Positions 51,683 through 60,101 of a DNA stretch of 64,000 nucleotides are shown here, one piece after another. Position 1 is the first letter of the stretch. Every line of letters begins with the position of its first letter. A model generated the notes under the pieces. That model was not told where the DNA came from. It was given only the letters and a program-made list of their open reading frames with translations, and did not search any database. The DNA is taken from NCBI GenBank assembly GCA_046351135.1, contig JAXLZA010000011.1, positions 181,452 through 245,451 of the forward strand, written 5' to 3'. The position numbers were made by a program, and so were the translations under genes. The stretch comes from UBA4427 sp046351135 (GTDB lineage: Bacteria > Myxococcota_A > UBA9160 > UBA4427).

Positions 51683-52510
51683 ATGACCTTCCACCTGAGC
51701 GGGCTCGAAGGCAAGACCGCCCTCGTGACCGGCGCCGGCCGCCTGCGCGGCATCGGCCGGACGGTGGCCCACGAGCTCGCGAAGGCCGGCTGCGACGTCG
51801 TCGTGACCGGCAGCGGGCGCGATCCCGCGAGCTTCCCCGCCGACGAGCGGAAGCTCGGCTGGCGCGACGTCGAGTCCGTCGCCGAGGAGATCCGCGGTCT
51901 CGGGCGGCGCTCGCTCGCCGCCGTCTGCGACATCGCCTCGCTCAGCGACGTCCGCGCCCTCCGCGAGCGCGTCGTGCGCGAGCTCGGGGGCATCGACCTC
52001 CTCGTCAACAACGCGGCGCTCGTCCCGCCCGGTCGCGAGCGGGTCGCGGTGCACGAGGCCGATCCCGAGATCGCGGCTCGGGTCTTCGACGTGAACCTGA
52101 AGGGGACCTACTTCATGTGCCACGTCTTCGGCCGCCTGCTCGTCGAGCAGGGGCGCGGCGGTGCGATCGTCAACGTCACCTCGATCGCCGGCAAACGCAT
52201 GGCGCCGCGCAACGCCGCCTACGGCACGAGCAAGGCGGCGCTCCACGCGCTGACCGCGGCGATGTCCGGGGAGCTCGGCGAGCACGGGATCCGGGTCAAC
52301 GCGGTCTGTCCGGGGATCACGGTGACCTCCGCCATGGACGAGGTGCCGGAGAGCGCCTGGGAGCCGATGGTGAAGGCGAACATCCCGCTCGGCCGCGCGG
52401 GCCGCCCCGAGGACACGGCCGCGATGGTCCTCTTCCTCTGCAGCGATCAGGGCGCCTGGATCACGGGCCAGATCTACAGCGTCGACGGCGGCCAGGTCGC
52501 CGGGCGTTAG
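51683..52510 (+). CDS. SDR family oxidoreductase
   Basis: A 275-residue short-chain dehydrogenase with a slightly long cofactor loop TGAGRLRGIG (16-25), NNAA instead of NNAG, and catalytic Ser157, Tyr170 and Lys174 (YGTSK). The second strand ends VVVTGSG without an acidic residue, suggesting NADP(H). The end has TGQIYSVDGG. GGAG is 9 nt before ATG 51683, 43 nt after the molybdenum hydroxylase, so the three genes may be one operon. It would handle an alcohol or ketone intermediate. Substrate unknown. Confidence 0.9.
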   Translation: MTFHLSGLEGKTALVTGAGRLRGIGRTVAHELAKAGCDVVVTGSGRDPASFPADERKLGWRDVESVAEEIRGLGRRSLAAVCDIASLSDVRALRERVVRELGGIDLLVNNAALVPPGRERVAVHEADPEIAARVFDVNLKGTYFMCHVFGRLLVEQGRGGAIVNVTSIAGKRMAPRNAAYGTSKAALHALTAAMSGELGEHGIRVNAVCPGITVTSAMDEVPESAWEPMVKANIPLGRAGRPEDTAAMVLFLCSDQGAWITGQIYSVDGGQVAGR

Positions 52511-52712
52511 TCGGCCGGTCCCGGCCCCGCGTCGCCGGGGTCGCTCCGCCGCGAGATCGCGCGGCGCGCCAGCCGGATGGCGTCGGCAGCGGCGTGGGTC
52601 GTCCTCGATCACTCGCCACGTGGGCTCCGCCGGCTCGATTGACTCTTCCCGGCCCGTCTGGGAAGCTCGTCCCGGGGCCGCCACCCGGCCTCGCCCCGGG
52701 AGGCCCTCCGCC

Positions 52713-54428
52713 ATGCACGACCTCGTGATCCAGGGAGGCACCGTCGTCGACGGCACCGGCCGCCCCCCGCAGACCGCCGACGTCGCCGTCGCGAACGGCC
52801 GGATCGCGGCGGTCGGCCGCGATCTCGGCCCCGCCCGCCGCACCCTCGCCGCCGACGGCCTGCTCGTCACCCCGGGCTGGGTCGACATCCACAGCCACTA
52901 CGACGGGCAGGCGCTCTGGGATCCGCTGCTCGAAACCTCCGCCGCCCACGGCGTCACGACGGTCGTGATGGGCAATTGCGGCGTCGGCTTCGCGCCGGTC
53001 CGCCCGAGCGAGCGCGCCTTCACGATCGCCCTGATGGAGGGCGTCGAGGACATCCCCGCCGCGGTGCTCGAGCAGGGGCTCGCCTGGGACTGGCAATCCT
53101 TCCCCGAGTATCTCGACGCCCTCGCCGCGAAGCGCCACGCGATCGGCGTCGTCGCCCAGGTCCCCCACGCGGCGCTGCGGGTCTTCGTGATGGGCGAGCG
53201 CGGCATCGACCACGCCGCCGTCGCGACGGACGACGAGATCGCGCGCATGGGCGCACTCGCGGTCGAGGCGATCGAGGCCGGCGCGGTCGGCTTCACGACC
53301 TCGCGCTCGAGGAACCACGTCGCGTCGGACGGCCGGCTCACGCCGTCGTTCAGCGCCGGCCTGCCCGAGCTGCTCGGCATCGCCGCGGCGATCGGCCGCC
53401 TCGGCCGGGGCGTCTTCGAGTTCAACCTCGACAACGTCGACATCGAGGGCGATCTCGCCCTGATGCGCCGCGTCTGCGAGGTCGGCCGGCGCCCGCTCTC
53501 GGTGGCCCTGCTCCAGCGCCCGGGCCATCCCCCCGATCGCTATCGGCGCGTGCTCGAGGGCTTCGCGCAGGCGGCGCGGGACGGCCTCGACATCCGGGGC
53601 CAGGTGGCGCCGCGGCCGACCGGGCTGCTGCTCTCCCTCGCTGGTCGCGTCAATCCGCTGCGCCCGTCGGCGACCTATCGAGCGATCGAGGGGCGCACCG
53701 CGACGCCGGGCTCCGCCGCCGGCGAGTCCGCCCTCCTCGCCGCGCTCCGGGACGCCGAGGCCCGGGCGCGCATCCTCGCGGAGCTCGAGGGCGAGGCCGA
53801 CATGGTGGGACATTTCGGCGCGGCCTTCGACCTGTCGACGCCGAGCGAGCTCGTCCTCGACCCGGCCCATTGCCTCGTCGCGCGGGCGAAGCGGACGGGC
53901 GTCCCCGTGCGTGCCCTCGTCTACGACGTGCTCGCCGCGGGCCGCATGGTCTACGTCCCGGTCTCGAACTTCGTCGAGGGCGACCTGCGCGCGACCCGCG
54001 AGATGCTGCTCGATCCGTACACCGTCCCGGGCCTGTCCGACGGCGGGGCCCACTGCACGATGATCGCCGACTTCGACTACCCGACCCATCTGCTGCGCTA
54101 CTGGGGCCGCGACGCGCCCGAGTCCGAGCGGATTCCGATCGAGGTGCTCGTGAAGAAGCAGTGCGCGGACACCGCGGCCCTCGTCGGGCTGCATGATCGC
54201 GGCGTCCTCGCCCCCGGCCGCCAGGCCGACGTGAATCTCGTCGACCTCGCCGCGATCGGCTCGACGGCGCCCGCGCTGGTCGCCGACCTGCCGGGCGGCG
54301 GCGCGCGGCTCGTCGGGCGCGGGACCGGCTACGTCGCGACCTTCGTGAAGGGCGAGCTCGCCTTCGAGCACGGACGCCATGCCGGCGCCTTCGCCGGCGG
54401 CCTCGTCCGGGGCGGGGAGCGGTGTTAG
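52713..54428 (+). CDS. amidohydrolase, N-acyl-D-amino-acid deacylase family (second copy)
   Basis: A 571-residue amidohydrolase. VDIHSHYD gives His60 and His62; MGNCGVGFAP is the family motif; GLSDGGAHCTM supplies the late Asp. Compared with the copy at 8299 the overall plan is the same, but the late ligand loop and many core residues differ, so they are old paralogues or separate acquisitions. A GGGAGG lies 10 nt before ATG 52713. It could cleave N-acyl-D-amino acids or related cyclic amides. It is followed 16 nt later by the zinc alcohol dehydrogenase gene, likely in the same transcript. Confidence 0.9.
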   Translation: MHDLVIQGGTVVDGTGRPPQTADVAVANGRIAAVGRDLGPARRTLAADGLLVTPGWVDIHSHYDGQALWDPLLETSAAHGVTTVVMGNCGVGFAPVRPSERAFTIALMEGVEDIPAAVLEQGLAWDWQSFPEYLDALAAKRHAIGVVAQVPHAALRVFVMGERGIDHAAVATDDEIARMGALAVEAIEAGAVGFTTSRSRNHVASDGRLTPSFSAGLPELLGIAAAIGRLGRGVFEFNLDNVDIEGDLALMRRVCEVGRRPLSVALLQRPGHPPDRYRRVLEGFAQAARDGLDIRGQVAPRPTGLLLSLAGRVNPLRPSATYRAIEGRTATPGSAAGESALLAALRDAEARARILAELEGEADMVGHFGAAFDLSTPSELVLDPAHCLVARAKRTGVPVRALVYDVLAAGRMVYVPVSNFVEGDLRATREMLLDPYTVPGLSDGGAHCTMIADFDYPTHLLRYWGRDAPESERIPIEVLVKKQCADTAALVGLHDRGVLAPGRQADVNLVDLAAIGSTAPALVADLPGGGARLVGRGTGYVATFVKGELAFEHGRHAGAFAGGLVRGGERC

Positions 54429-54444
54429 GCAGGAGGACGGCGCG

Positions 54445-55530
54445 GTGAGCGACGGGGTCCGGGCGATGGTGCAGACGGCGCCGGGGAAGCTCGAGCTGCG
54501 GCATTTCGAGCGGCCCCGCATCGGCGAGGACGAGGCCCTCCTGCGGATCGAGGCCTGCGGCATCTGCGGGACCGACGCCGAGGTCTTCGACGGGAGCGTG
54601 CCCCTCGCCGGGCCCGTCATCCCGGGCCACGAGCCCGTCGGGCGGATCGAGGCGATCGGTGCGCGGGCGGCCCAGCGCTGGCAGATCGGCGTCGGCGACC
54701 GCGTCGCCGTCCAGTCGGATTTCGGCTGCGGGCGCTGCGAGCCCTGCTTCGAGCGGCGGCGCTGTCGCATCGCACCGGGCGTCTACGGCTTCATGCCGGT
54801 CGATGCGGCGCCCTCGCTCTGGGGGGGCTATGCGGAGCTCCTGTATCTCGCGCCGGGCGCGGTGCTCCACAAGATCGACCGGCGGATTCCCGCGCGCATC
54901 GCCGCGCTCTACAACCCCCTCGGCGCGGGCTTCGCCTGGGCGGTCGAGGCGCCGGGGCTCCGCCTCGGGCAATCGATCGCGATCTTCGGGCCCGGCCAGC
55001 GCGGCCTCGCCTGCGTGATCGCGGCGAAGCTCGCCGGCGCGTCGCGGATCTTCGTGACGGGCCTCGGCTCCCGGGACGAGGCGAAGATGGCGCTGGCGCG
55101 GGAGCTCGGGGCGGACGTCGTGATCGACGTCGAACGCGAGGACGCGGTCGCGCGGATCGACGCCGAGACGAAGGGCGCCGGCGTCGACGTCTGCGTCGAC
55201 ACGACGCCCCACGCGACGAAGCCCGTCGTCGACGCCGTCTGGGCGACGCGCCCCGGCGGCACGATCGTCCTCGCCGGGATCAAGGGCCGCGGCCGCGGCG
55301 TCCCCGACTTCCCGACCGACGAGGTCGCGATGCGCTTCCAGACGATCCGCGGCGTGCGCACCGTCGACTACCGGAGCTACCAGCAGGCGATCCGCCTGAT
55401 CGAGTCGGGCCGCGTCCCGGTCGAGCGGCTCCACACCCACCACTTCCCGCTCGAGGAGGCCGCGACGGCGATCCGGACGCTGACCGCCCCGAGCGATCGC
55501 CCCGCCATCTCGATCACGATCGAGCCCTGA
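54445..55530 (+). CDS. zinc-dependent alcohol dehydrogenase family protein
   Basis: A 361-residue medium-chain dehydrogenase. CGICGTD gives the catalytic-zinc Cys and GHEPVG the His-Glu pair; CGRCEPCFERRRC supplies the four structural-zinc cysteines. The Rossmann loop is IFGPGQRGL and is followed by VTGLGSRDEAK. It oxidises an alcohol (or reduces an aldehyde) with NAD(P). GTG 54445 has AGGAGG 8 nt upstream and is preferred over ATG 54466, which lacks one. It sits 16 nt after the amidohydrolase and converges on the acyltransferase gene 8 nt from its stop. Confidence 0.9.
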   Translation: MSDGVRAMVQTAPGKLELRHFERPRIGEDEALLRIEACGICGTDAEVFDGSVPLAGPVIPGHEPVGRIEAIGARAAQRWQIGVGDRVAVQSDFGCGRCEPCFERRRCRIAPGVYGFMPVDAAPSLWGGYAELLYLAPGAVLHKIDRRIPARIAALYNPLGAGFAWAVEAPGLRLGQSIAIFGPGQRGLACVIAAKLAGASRIFVTGLGSRDEAKMALARELGADVVIDVEREDAVARIDAETKGAGVDVCVDTTPHATKPVVDAVWATRPGGTIVLAGIKGRGRGVPDFPTDEVAMRFQTIRGVRTVDYRSYQQAIRLIESGRVPVERLHTHHFPLEEAATAIRTLTAPSDRPAISITIEP

Positions 55531-55538
55531 GCCCGGGC

Positions 55539-57545
55539 CTAGCGGACCGGCTCCCCCGCCGCGATCGCGCGGAACGGCGCCGGGACGCCCTCCCGCGCGA
55601 CGATCGCCCGCCCGAGCGCGAGGGAGGCTTCCTGGGTGAGATGGCCCGTGTCGTAGTAGAGCGCGCGGCCGTCGGCGTCGAAGGCGGAGCAGGTCCCCTC
55701 GCGGCAGAGGGCCTCGGTGACGTCGTAGTAGGCGACGTTCGGCACCGTCGCCGCGAAGGCGCGCAGGCGCTCGTTCATCGCGGCGATCTCCGGGAGCACC
55801 GGCGAGGTCCAGCGCGGACACACGAGCCCCGGATAGCGGAGCGCCTTCTCGCGGCAGCGGCGATCGTAGCCGGGGATCTCCGGGATCTTCCCGAGCACGA
55901 CGACCTGCTTGCCCTCCCCGGCGAGCCGCCGGATCGTCGCCTGCGCGTCGGCGAAGAGGCGCTCCGTGTCCTCGTAGCGGATCCACGAGACGGCGAGGAC
56001 GACGACGGGATAGGTCTCGACCACCGGTCGCACGAGGGCGAGGGAGGCGCGGCAATCTTTGAGGCGATGGGGCAGCACGAGGGGCGCGGGATCCCCGTCG
56101 ATCGCGGGACAGGCCCCGACCGCGACGTTGCGGAATCGGAAGCCCGCCGCCTCCGCGAAGGCCTGCAGCACGCCGACGTAGTGGGCGGCGTTCGAGTCGC
56201 CCCAGAGGATCGCCCGCGGCGGCGCCTCGCCCTTCGCCCCGACGACGCAGACGGGATCCTCGAGGAGCGCAGGCGTCGCGAGCTGGCGCTGACAGACCGA
56301 CGGAAAGTGGAACGGCGGCAGCACCTGCTGCTGCATCGCCGCGAGCGACGCCCGGTACTCCGCGTCCCGGGCCTGCAGCCCGTAGCCGTCGAGGCGCATC
56401 GCGACGACGGCGAGCAGCACGAGCGCCCCACCCGGCAGCCCGTACTGCAACAGAAAGACCCGCGAGAAGGGCCACGACACGTGGCGCGCCGGCTGCTCGA
56501 CGAAGCGGTAGGTCGCCCAGGCCAGGACGAAGGTCAGCGCGAAGACCGCCATCCCCGCGAGCGGCCCGAAGTCGGGGTGGCCGTAGCGCAGGAACGCGAG
56601 CAGCGGCCAGTGCCAGAGATAGGCCGAGTAGGAGAGCAGCCCGATCCAGACCATCGGCCGCAGCGCGAGCAGGCGCGAGAGGCGGCCCGGGGCGAAGTGG
56701 CCCGCGAGGATCACGAGCGTCGTGCCGGCGGTGGGCGGAATCGCGCGCAGCCCGGGGAAGACGTCGCGCTCGGAGAGCCCGAACAGGCTCGCCCCGATCG
56801 CCGCGAGACCGAGCCAGGCGAGGCCACTCAGCGCGGCGCGCCCCGCCTTCGACTCGAGCGCGGGGATCGCGCTGGCTCGCGTCGTCGCGAGCGCACCGAG
56901 CGCCCCGAACATCAGCTCCCCCGCCCGGGTCGGGAGCATGTAGTAGACGAAGGACGGGGAGCGCGTGAAGAAGAGCTCGCCCGCCGCGAACGAGAGGAGC
57001 GCGACGGCGCCGATCGCGATCGCGAAGCCCCGGCGCCGGCCCGGGCGATAGAGCGCCGCGAGGAGCAGCGGCCAGACGAAGTAGAACTGCTCCTCGACGC
57101 CAAGGGACCAGAGCTGCAGGAAGGGCAGCTCGCCGCTGTCGTTCGCGAAGTAGCCGGTGTCCTGATAGAGCCAGAAATAGACGTTCGCGAGGGAGGCGAG
57201 CGCGAAGAGCGCCGACTTCGCCGCCGCCCGGGCATCGAGGGGCAGCATCACGAGCTGCGAGACGACGAGGGTCGCGGCGACGACGACGAGCAGCGCGGGG
57301 GCGATCCGCTTGATGCGCCGCCGATAGAACTCGACCAGCGAGAAGCGCCGCCCCTCGATCTCGCTCAGGAGATTGCGCGAGATCAGGTAGCCCGAGAGGA
57401 CGAAGAAGACGTCGACGCCGACGAAGCCGCCCGGCAGGAGCGCCTCGTCGATGTGGAAGAGGAGGACGGAGAGGACCGCGATCGCGCGCAGGCCATCCAC
57501 GTCAGGCCGATAATCGCCCTTCGCGGGGGCCCGGGATTCCGTCAT
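55539..57545 (-). CDS. OafA/YrhL-type membrane acyltransferase with SGNH domain
   Basis: A 668-residue membrane O-acyltransferase. The N-terminal 390 residues form about ten to eleven membrane helices of the acyltransferase-3 fold: YRPDVDGLRAIAVLSVLLFH, GGFVGVDVFFVLSGYLI, RRRIKRIAPALL, QLWSLGVEEQFYFVWPL. The C-terminal periplasmic SGNH domain has ILWGDSNAAH (Ser nucleophile) and a late DTGHLT. Such proteins acetylate lipopolysaccharide O-antigen or other glycans. ATG 57545 is the assumed start with no good ribosome site; a GTG at 57554 is an alternative. It converges on the alcohol dehydrogenase and diverges from an LLM gene. Confidence 0.92.
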   Translation of the reverse strand: MTESRAPAKGDYRPDVDGLRAIAVLSVLLFHIDEALLPGGFVGVDVFFVLSGYLISRNLLSEIEGRRFSLVEFYRRRIKRIAPALLVVVAATLVVSQLVMLPLDARAAAKSALFALASLANVYFWLYQDTGYFANDSGELPFLQLWSLGVEEQFYFVWPLLLAALYRPGRRRGFAIAIGAVALLSFAAGELFFTRSPSFVYYMLPTRAGELMFGALGALATTRASAIPALESKAGRAALSGLAWLGLAAIGASLFGLSERDVFPGLRAIPPTAGTTLVILAGHFAPGRLSRLLALRPMVWIGLLSYSAYLWHWPLLAFLRYGHPDFGPLAGMAVFALTFVLAWATYRFVEQPARHVSWPFSRVFLLQYGLPGGALVLLAVVAMRLDGYGLQARDAEYRASLAAMQQQVLPPFHFPSVCQRQLATPALLEDPVCVVGAKGEAPPRAILWGDSNAAHYVGVLQAFAEAAGFRFRNVAVGACPAIDGDPAPLVLPHRLKDCRASLALVRPVVETYPVVVLAVSWIRYEDTERLFADAQATIRRLAGEGKQVVVLGKIPEIPGYDRRCREKALRYPGLVCPRWTSPVLPEIAAMNERLRAFAATVPNVAYYDVTEALCREGTCSAFDADGRALYYDTGHLTQEASLALGRAIVAREGVPAPFRAIAAGEPVR

Positions 57546-57683
57546 CGCGGCCACGCTAGCACGACCCCACGGCGTCCCGGAACGCCTCCGAGCCACGGGG
57601 CACCCTCCGCCTCGACCCCGCCTCACCGAGCTGGCAGACTCCCGCCGTCGCGTCGATCCACCGCCCCGCCGAGGAGCCCCGCC

Positions 57684-58583
57684 ATGAAGTTCGGCATCCG
57701 CATCCCCCCGCCGCAGATGGGCCCGATCGGGGACCCCGACTTCGTGATCCGTTATTCGAAGCTGGTCGAGAGCCTCGGCTTCGAGTCGATCTGGGTGATC
57801 GACCATGCGCTCATGTGCATCGAGTACGACTCGCGATACCCGTACAAGACGACGGGCCGGACGCCGATCCCCGCCGACGCGAACATGCCCGACCCGCTCG
57901 TGCTGATGACCTGGATCGCGGCGGCGACCGAGCGGGTCCGGATCGGGACCTCGATGCTGATCCTGCCCCAGCGCCATCCGATCCTGCTCGCGAAGGAGGT
58001 CGCGACCCTCGACCGCTATTCGAAGGGCCGCATCACCCTCGGCGTCGGCGTCGGCTGGGTCGAGGAGGAGGTCCGGATCCTGAAGCAAAACTTCAAGGAC
58101 CGGGGCCGCCGCGCGGACGAGTGGATCGAGGTCCTGCGCGCGCTGTGGGCGGACGGCGTCTCCCGGTACCAGGGCCGCACCTTCCAGTTCGAGAACGTCG
58201 CGAGCTACCCGAAGCCCGTGCAGCCCGGCGGCGTCCCGATCATGATCGGGGGCCACAGCGCCGCCGCCGCCGCCCGCGCCGGCCGCTACGGCGACGAGTT
58301 CTATCCCCACTGGTCGACCCGCGGCCCGAACCCCGAGTCGCTGGCGGAGCTGAAGAGCGTGATCGCCGTGTCGGCCGAGGCGGCGGGCCGGCGCGCCTCC
58401 GACGTCCGCCTGACCCTCACCAGCACGAGCGACGCGAAGACGGCCTACGAGACGGCCGAGCTCTGCGCGCGGCTCGGCGCCGAACGGGTCGTCGTGCTGC
58501 CGCCCAAGGGCGAGCTCGACGGCGCGCTCCCCGACGAGCTCGCGCGCTTCAAGCGGACGGTGATCGACCAGTTTCCGGACTGA
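57684..58583 (+). CDS. LLM-class (F420-type) oxidoreductase, TIGR03619-like
   Basis: A 299-residue luciferase-fold protein. KFGIRIPPP start, VESLGFESIWVIDHAL, VRIGTSMLILPQRHP, GRITLGVGVGWVEEE and VPIMIGGHSAAAAARAG are the classic LLM/F420 elements. GAGGAG lies 7 nt before ATG 57684. It is the fourth LLM gene in the window and belongs to a different subgroup from the pair at 19653/26563. It converges on the Ddn-like gene, another likely deazaflavin enzyme, 48 nt away. Hydride-transfer substrate unknown. Confidence 0.9.
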   Translation: MKFGIRIPPPQMGPIGDPDFVIRYSKLVESLGFESIWVIDHALMCIEYDSRYPYKTTGRTPIPADANMPDPLVLMTWIAAATERVRIGTSMLILPQRHPILLAKEVATLDRYSKGRITLGVGVGWVEEEVRILKQNFKDRGRRADEWIEVLRALWADGVSRYQGRTFQFENVASYPKPVQPGGVPIMIGGHSAAAAARAGRYGDEFYPHWSTRGPNPESLAELKSVIAVSAEAAGRRASDVRLTLTSTSDAKTAYETAELCARLGAERVVVLPPKGELDGALPDELARFKRTVIDQFPD

Positions 58584-58631
58584 CGCCCGGCCCGCGGCCC
58601 GCGACCGCCCGCGCTTCGGCGATGCGGCGCC

Positions 58632-59183
58632 TCAGCGCGGCGTCTGCGCCTCGTGGCGGAGCACGACGAGCGGGAGCTGGCGCGGGGCACACATCGCCTG
58701 ATAGGCCTTCGTCGACGCGCTCTGCCGGCAGAGCTCGGCGTACAGGCGCTCCCACTCCTCGCCCTGGGCGACGTGGGCGCGCGCCTCGCGGGTGCGGCGC
58801 GCGACGCGGATCCAGGCCTTCGGATTCGCGCGGACGTTGTGGACCCAGTGCGGATCGGTGGGGCCGCCGCCGTTGCTGCCCCGCAGCACGAGATCGTCGC
58901 CGACCCGGAAGTACGGCAGGCAGGCCGAGCGCGTCGCCCCCGTCCGCGCGCCGATCGTGTAGAGCATCAGCGTGGGCGTATAGGCGGCGCCGTTCGCCCA
59001 GGCGTACTGGGCGGTGACCAGCGACCAGCCCGTCGTCCAGACGATCGCCTTGTCGATCGCGAGCCCCCACTTGCCGCGCAGGATCAGGAGATGCGGGCGA
59101 CCACCGGAGGAGAAGCGCTCCTTCTCGGCGGCGGAGACGGGGCGGATCTCGTGGGAGGGGGCCTCGGAGGACGGTGCGGGCAT
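58632..59183 (-). CDS. Ddn-type deazaflavin-dependent oxidoreductase (DUF385)
   Basis: A 183-residue split-barrel protein. The core reads MLYTIGARTGATRSACLPYF, DLVLRGSNGGGPTDPHWVHNVRANPKAWI and ends with LPLVVLR. This is the pattern of nitroreductase-family deazaflavin-dependent proteins such as mycobacterial Ddn, which bind F420H2 and reduce quinones or other acceptors. Here 'NGG' and 'HNVRANP' are intact. ATG 59183 has GAGAGG 7 nt upstream. It diverges from fabG with about 105 nt between and converges on an LLM gene. Membrane quinone reduction is possible but unproven. Confidence 0.88.
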   Translation of the reverse strand: MPAPSSEAPSHEIRPVSAAEKERFSSGGRPHLLILRGKWGLAIDKAIVWTTGWSLVTAQYAWANGAAYTPTLMLYTIGARTGATRSACLPYFRVGDDLVLRGSNGGGPTDPHWVHNVRANPKAWIRVARRTREARAHVAQGEEWERLYAELCRQSASTKAYQAMCAPRQLPLVVLRHEAQTPR

Positions 59184-59246
59184 CGGACATCCTCTCGAGC
59201 CTGCGAAGGGGGCGGACGGCGACCGCGAGAGTGCGGGAGAGCGCGG

Positions 59247-59252
59247 TATGCT
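59247..59252 (+). promoter_or_regulatory. candidate -10 for fabG
   Basis: TATGCT, 36 nt before ATG 59289, followed by GGAGGGAG. It matches the TATGCT upstream of the molybdenum-hydroxylase operon. No clear -35. Confidence 0.3.
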
Positions 59253-59288
59253 GCCAGCCCCCGCCCACCGGAGGGAGTCCCGAGAGCC

Positions 59289-60014
59289 ATGACCCGCCGC
59301 CTCCTCGTCACCGGCGCCAGCCGCGGCATCGGCCGCGCGATCGCCCAGCAGGCCGCCGCCGACGGCTTCGACGTCACGCTGACCTATCAGAGCCGCGCCG
59401 ACGCAGCGAACGAGGTCGTCTCGACGATCACCGCCGCCGGCGGCCGCGCCCGCGCGATCGCCCTCGACATCGCCGATCGCGCCGGCACGCGGGCGGCGCT
59501 CGAGGCCGACGTCACGGCCCACGGTGCCTTCTACGGCGCCGTCTGCAACGCCGGCGTCACCGCCGACGCGCCCTTCCCGGGCATGAGCGGCGAGGCCTGG
59601 GACCGGGTCCTGCGGACCAACCTCGACGGCTTCTACAACGTGCTGCATCCGCTGGTGATGCCGATGGTCCGGCTGCGCGACGGCGGGCGGATCGTCGTGC
59701 TCTCGTCGGTCGCGGGGCTGATCGGCAATCGCGGCCAGGTGAACTACAGCGCCTCGAAGGCGGGGCTGATCGGTGCGACGCGCGCCCTCGCCCTCGAGCT
59801 CGCCAAGCGCCGGATCACCGTCAACTGCGTCGCCCCGGGCCTGATCGAGACCGAGATGCTCGCCGGGCTCCCGACCGAGCAGATCGCCGGGCTGATCCCG
59901 ATGCGCCGGATCGGCCGCCCCGAGGAGGTGGCCGCCGTCGTCGCGTTCCTGCTCTCCGACGGGGCGAGCTACGTGACGGGCGAGACGATCTCGGTGAACG
60001 GCGGCATGGCCTGA
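59289..60014 (+). CDS. 3-oxoacyl-ACP reductase FabG-type, aryl-polyene-like
   Basis: A 241-residue SDR of the FabG group: TGASRGIG (8-15), CNAGVTADAPF, TNLDGFYNVLHPLVMPM, catalytic Ser140, Tyr153 and Lys157 in GNRGQVNYSASKAG. This wording, with NLDGFYNV and MPMVRLRDGG, is typical of the ketoreductase of aryl-polyene and xanthomonadin-type clusters. It would reduce 3-ketoacyl-ACP intermediates with NADPH. GGAGGGAG lies upstream though 10-13 nt away. It is on the plus strand and converges on the DUF3261/MMPL/LolA set, whose products share that cluster type. An 8-bp hairpin follows the stop. Confidence 0.88.
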   Translation: MTRRLLVTGASRGIGRAIAQQAAADGFDVTLTYQSRADAANEVVSTITAAGGRARAIALDIADRAGTRAALEADVTAHGAFYGAVCNAGVTADAPFPGMSGEAWDRVLRTNLDGFYNVLHPLVMPMVRLRDGGRIVVLSSVAGLIGNRGQVNYSASKAGLIGATRALALELAKRRITVNCVAPGLIETEMLAGLPTEQIAGLIPMRRIGRPEEVAAVVAFLLSDGASYVTGETISVNGGMA

Positions 60015-60015
60015 A

Positions 60016-60047
60016 CGGGCGCCGTTACGAGCGATGCGAGGCGCCCG
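60016..60047. terminator. hairpin between convergent fabG and DUF3261 genes
   Basis: CGGGCGCC at 60016-60023 and GGCGCCCG at 60040-60047 form an 8-bp stem with a 16-nt loop, directly after the fabG stop. No T-run on either strand. Position suggests a bidirectional terminator. Confidence 0.35.
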
Positions 60048-60101
60048 CCCGCACGGGGCGAAGCGGGGCGTCGACCGGCAGGGCCGGGACCTCTCCCCCG
60101 A

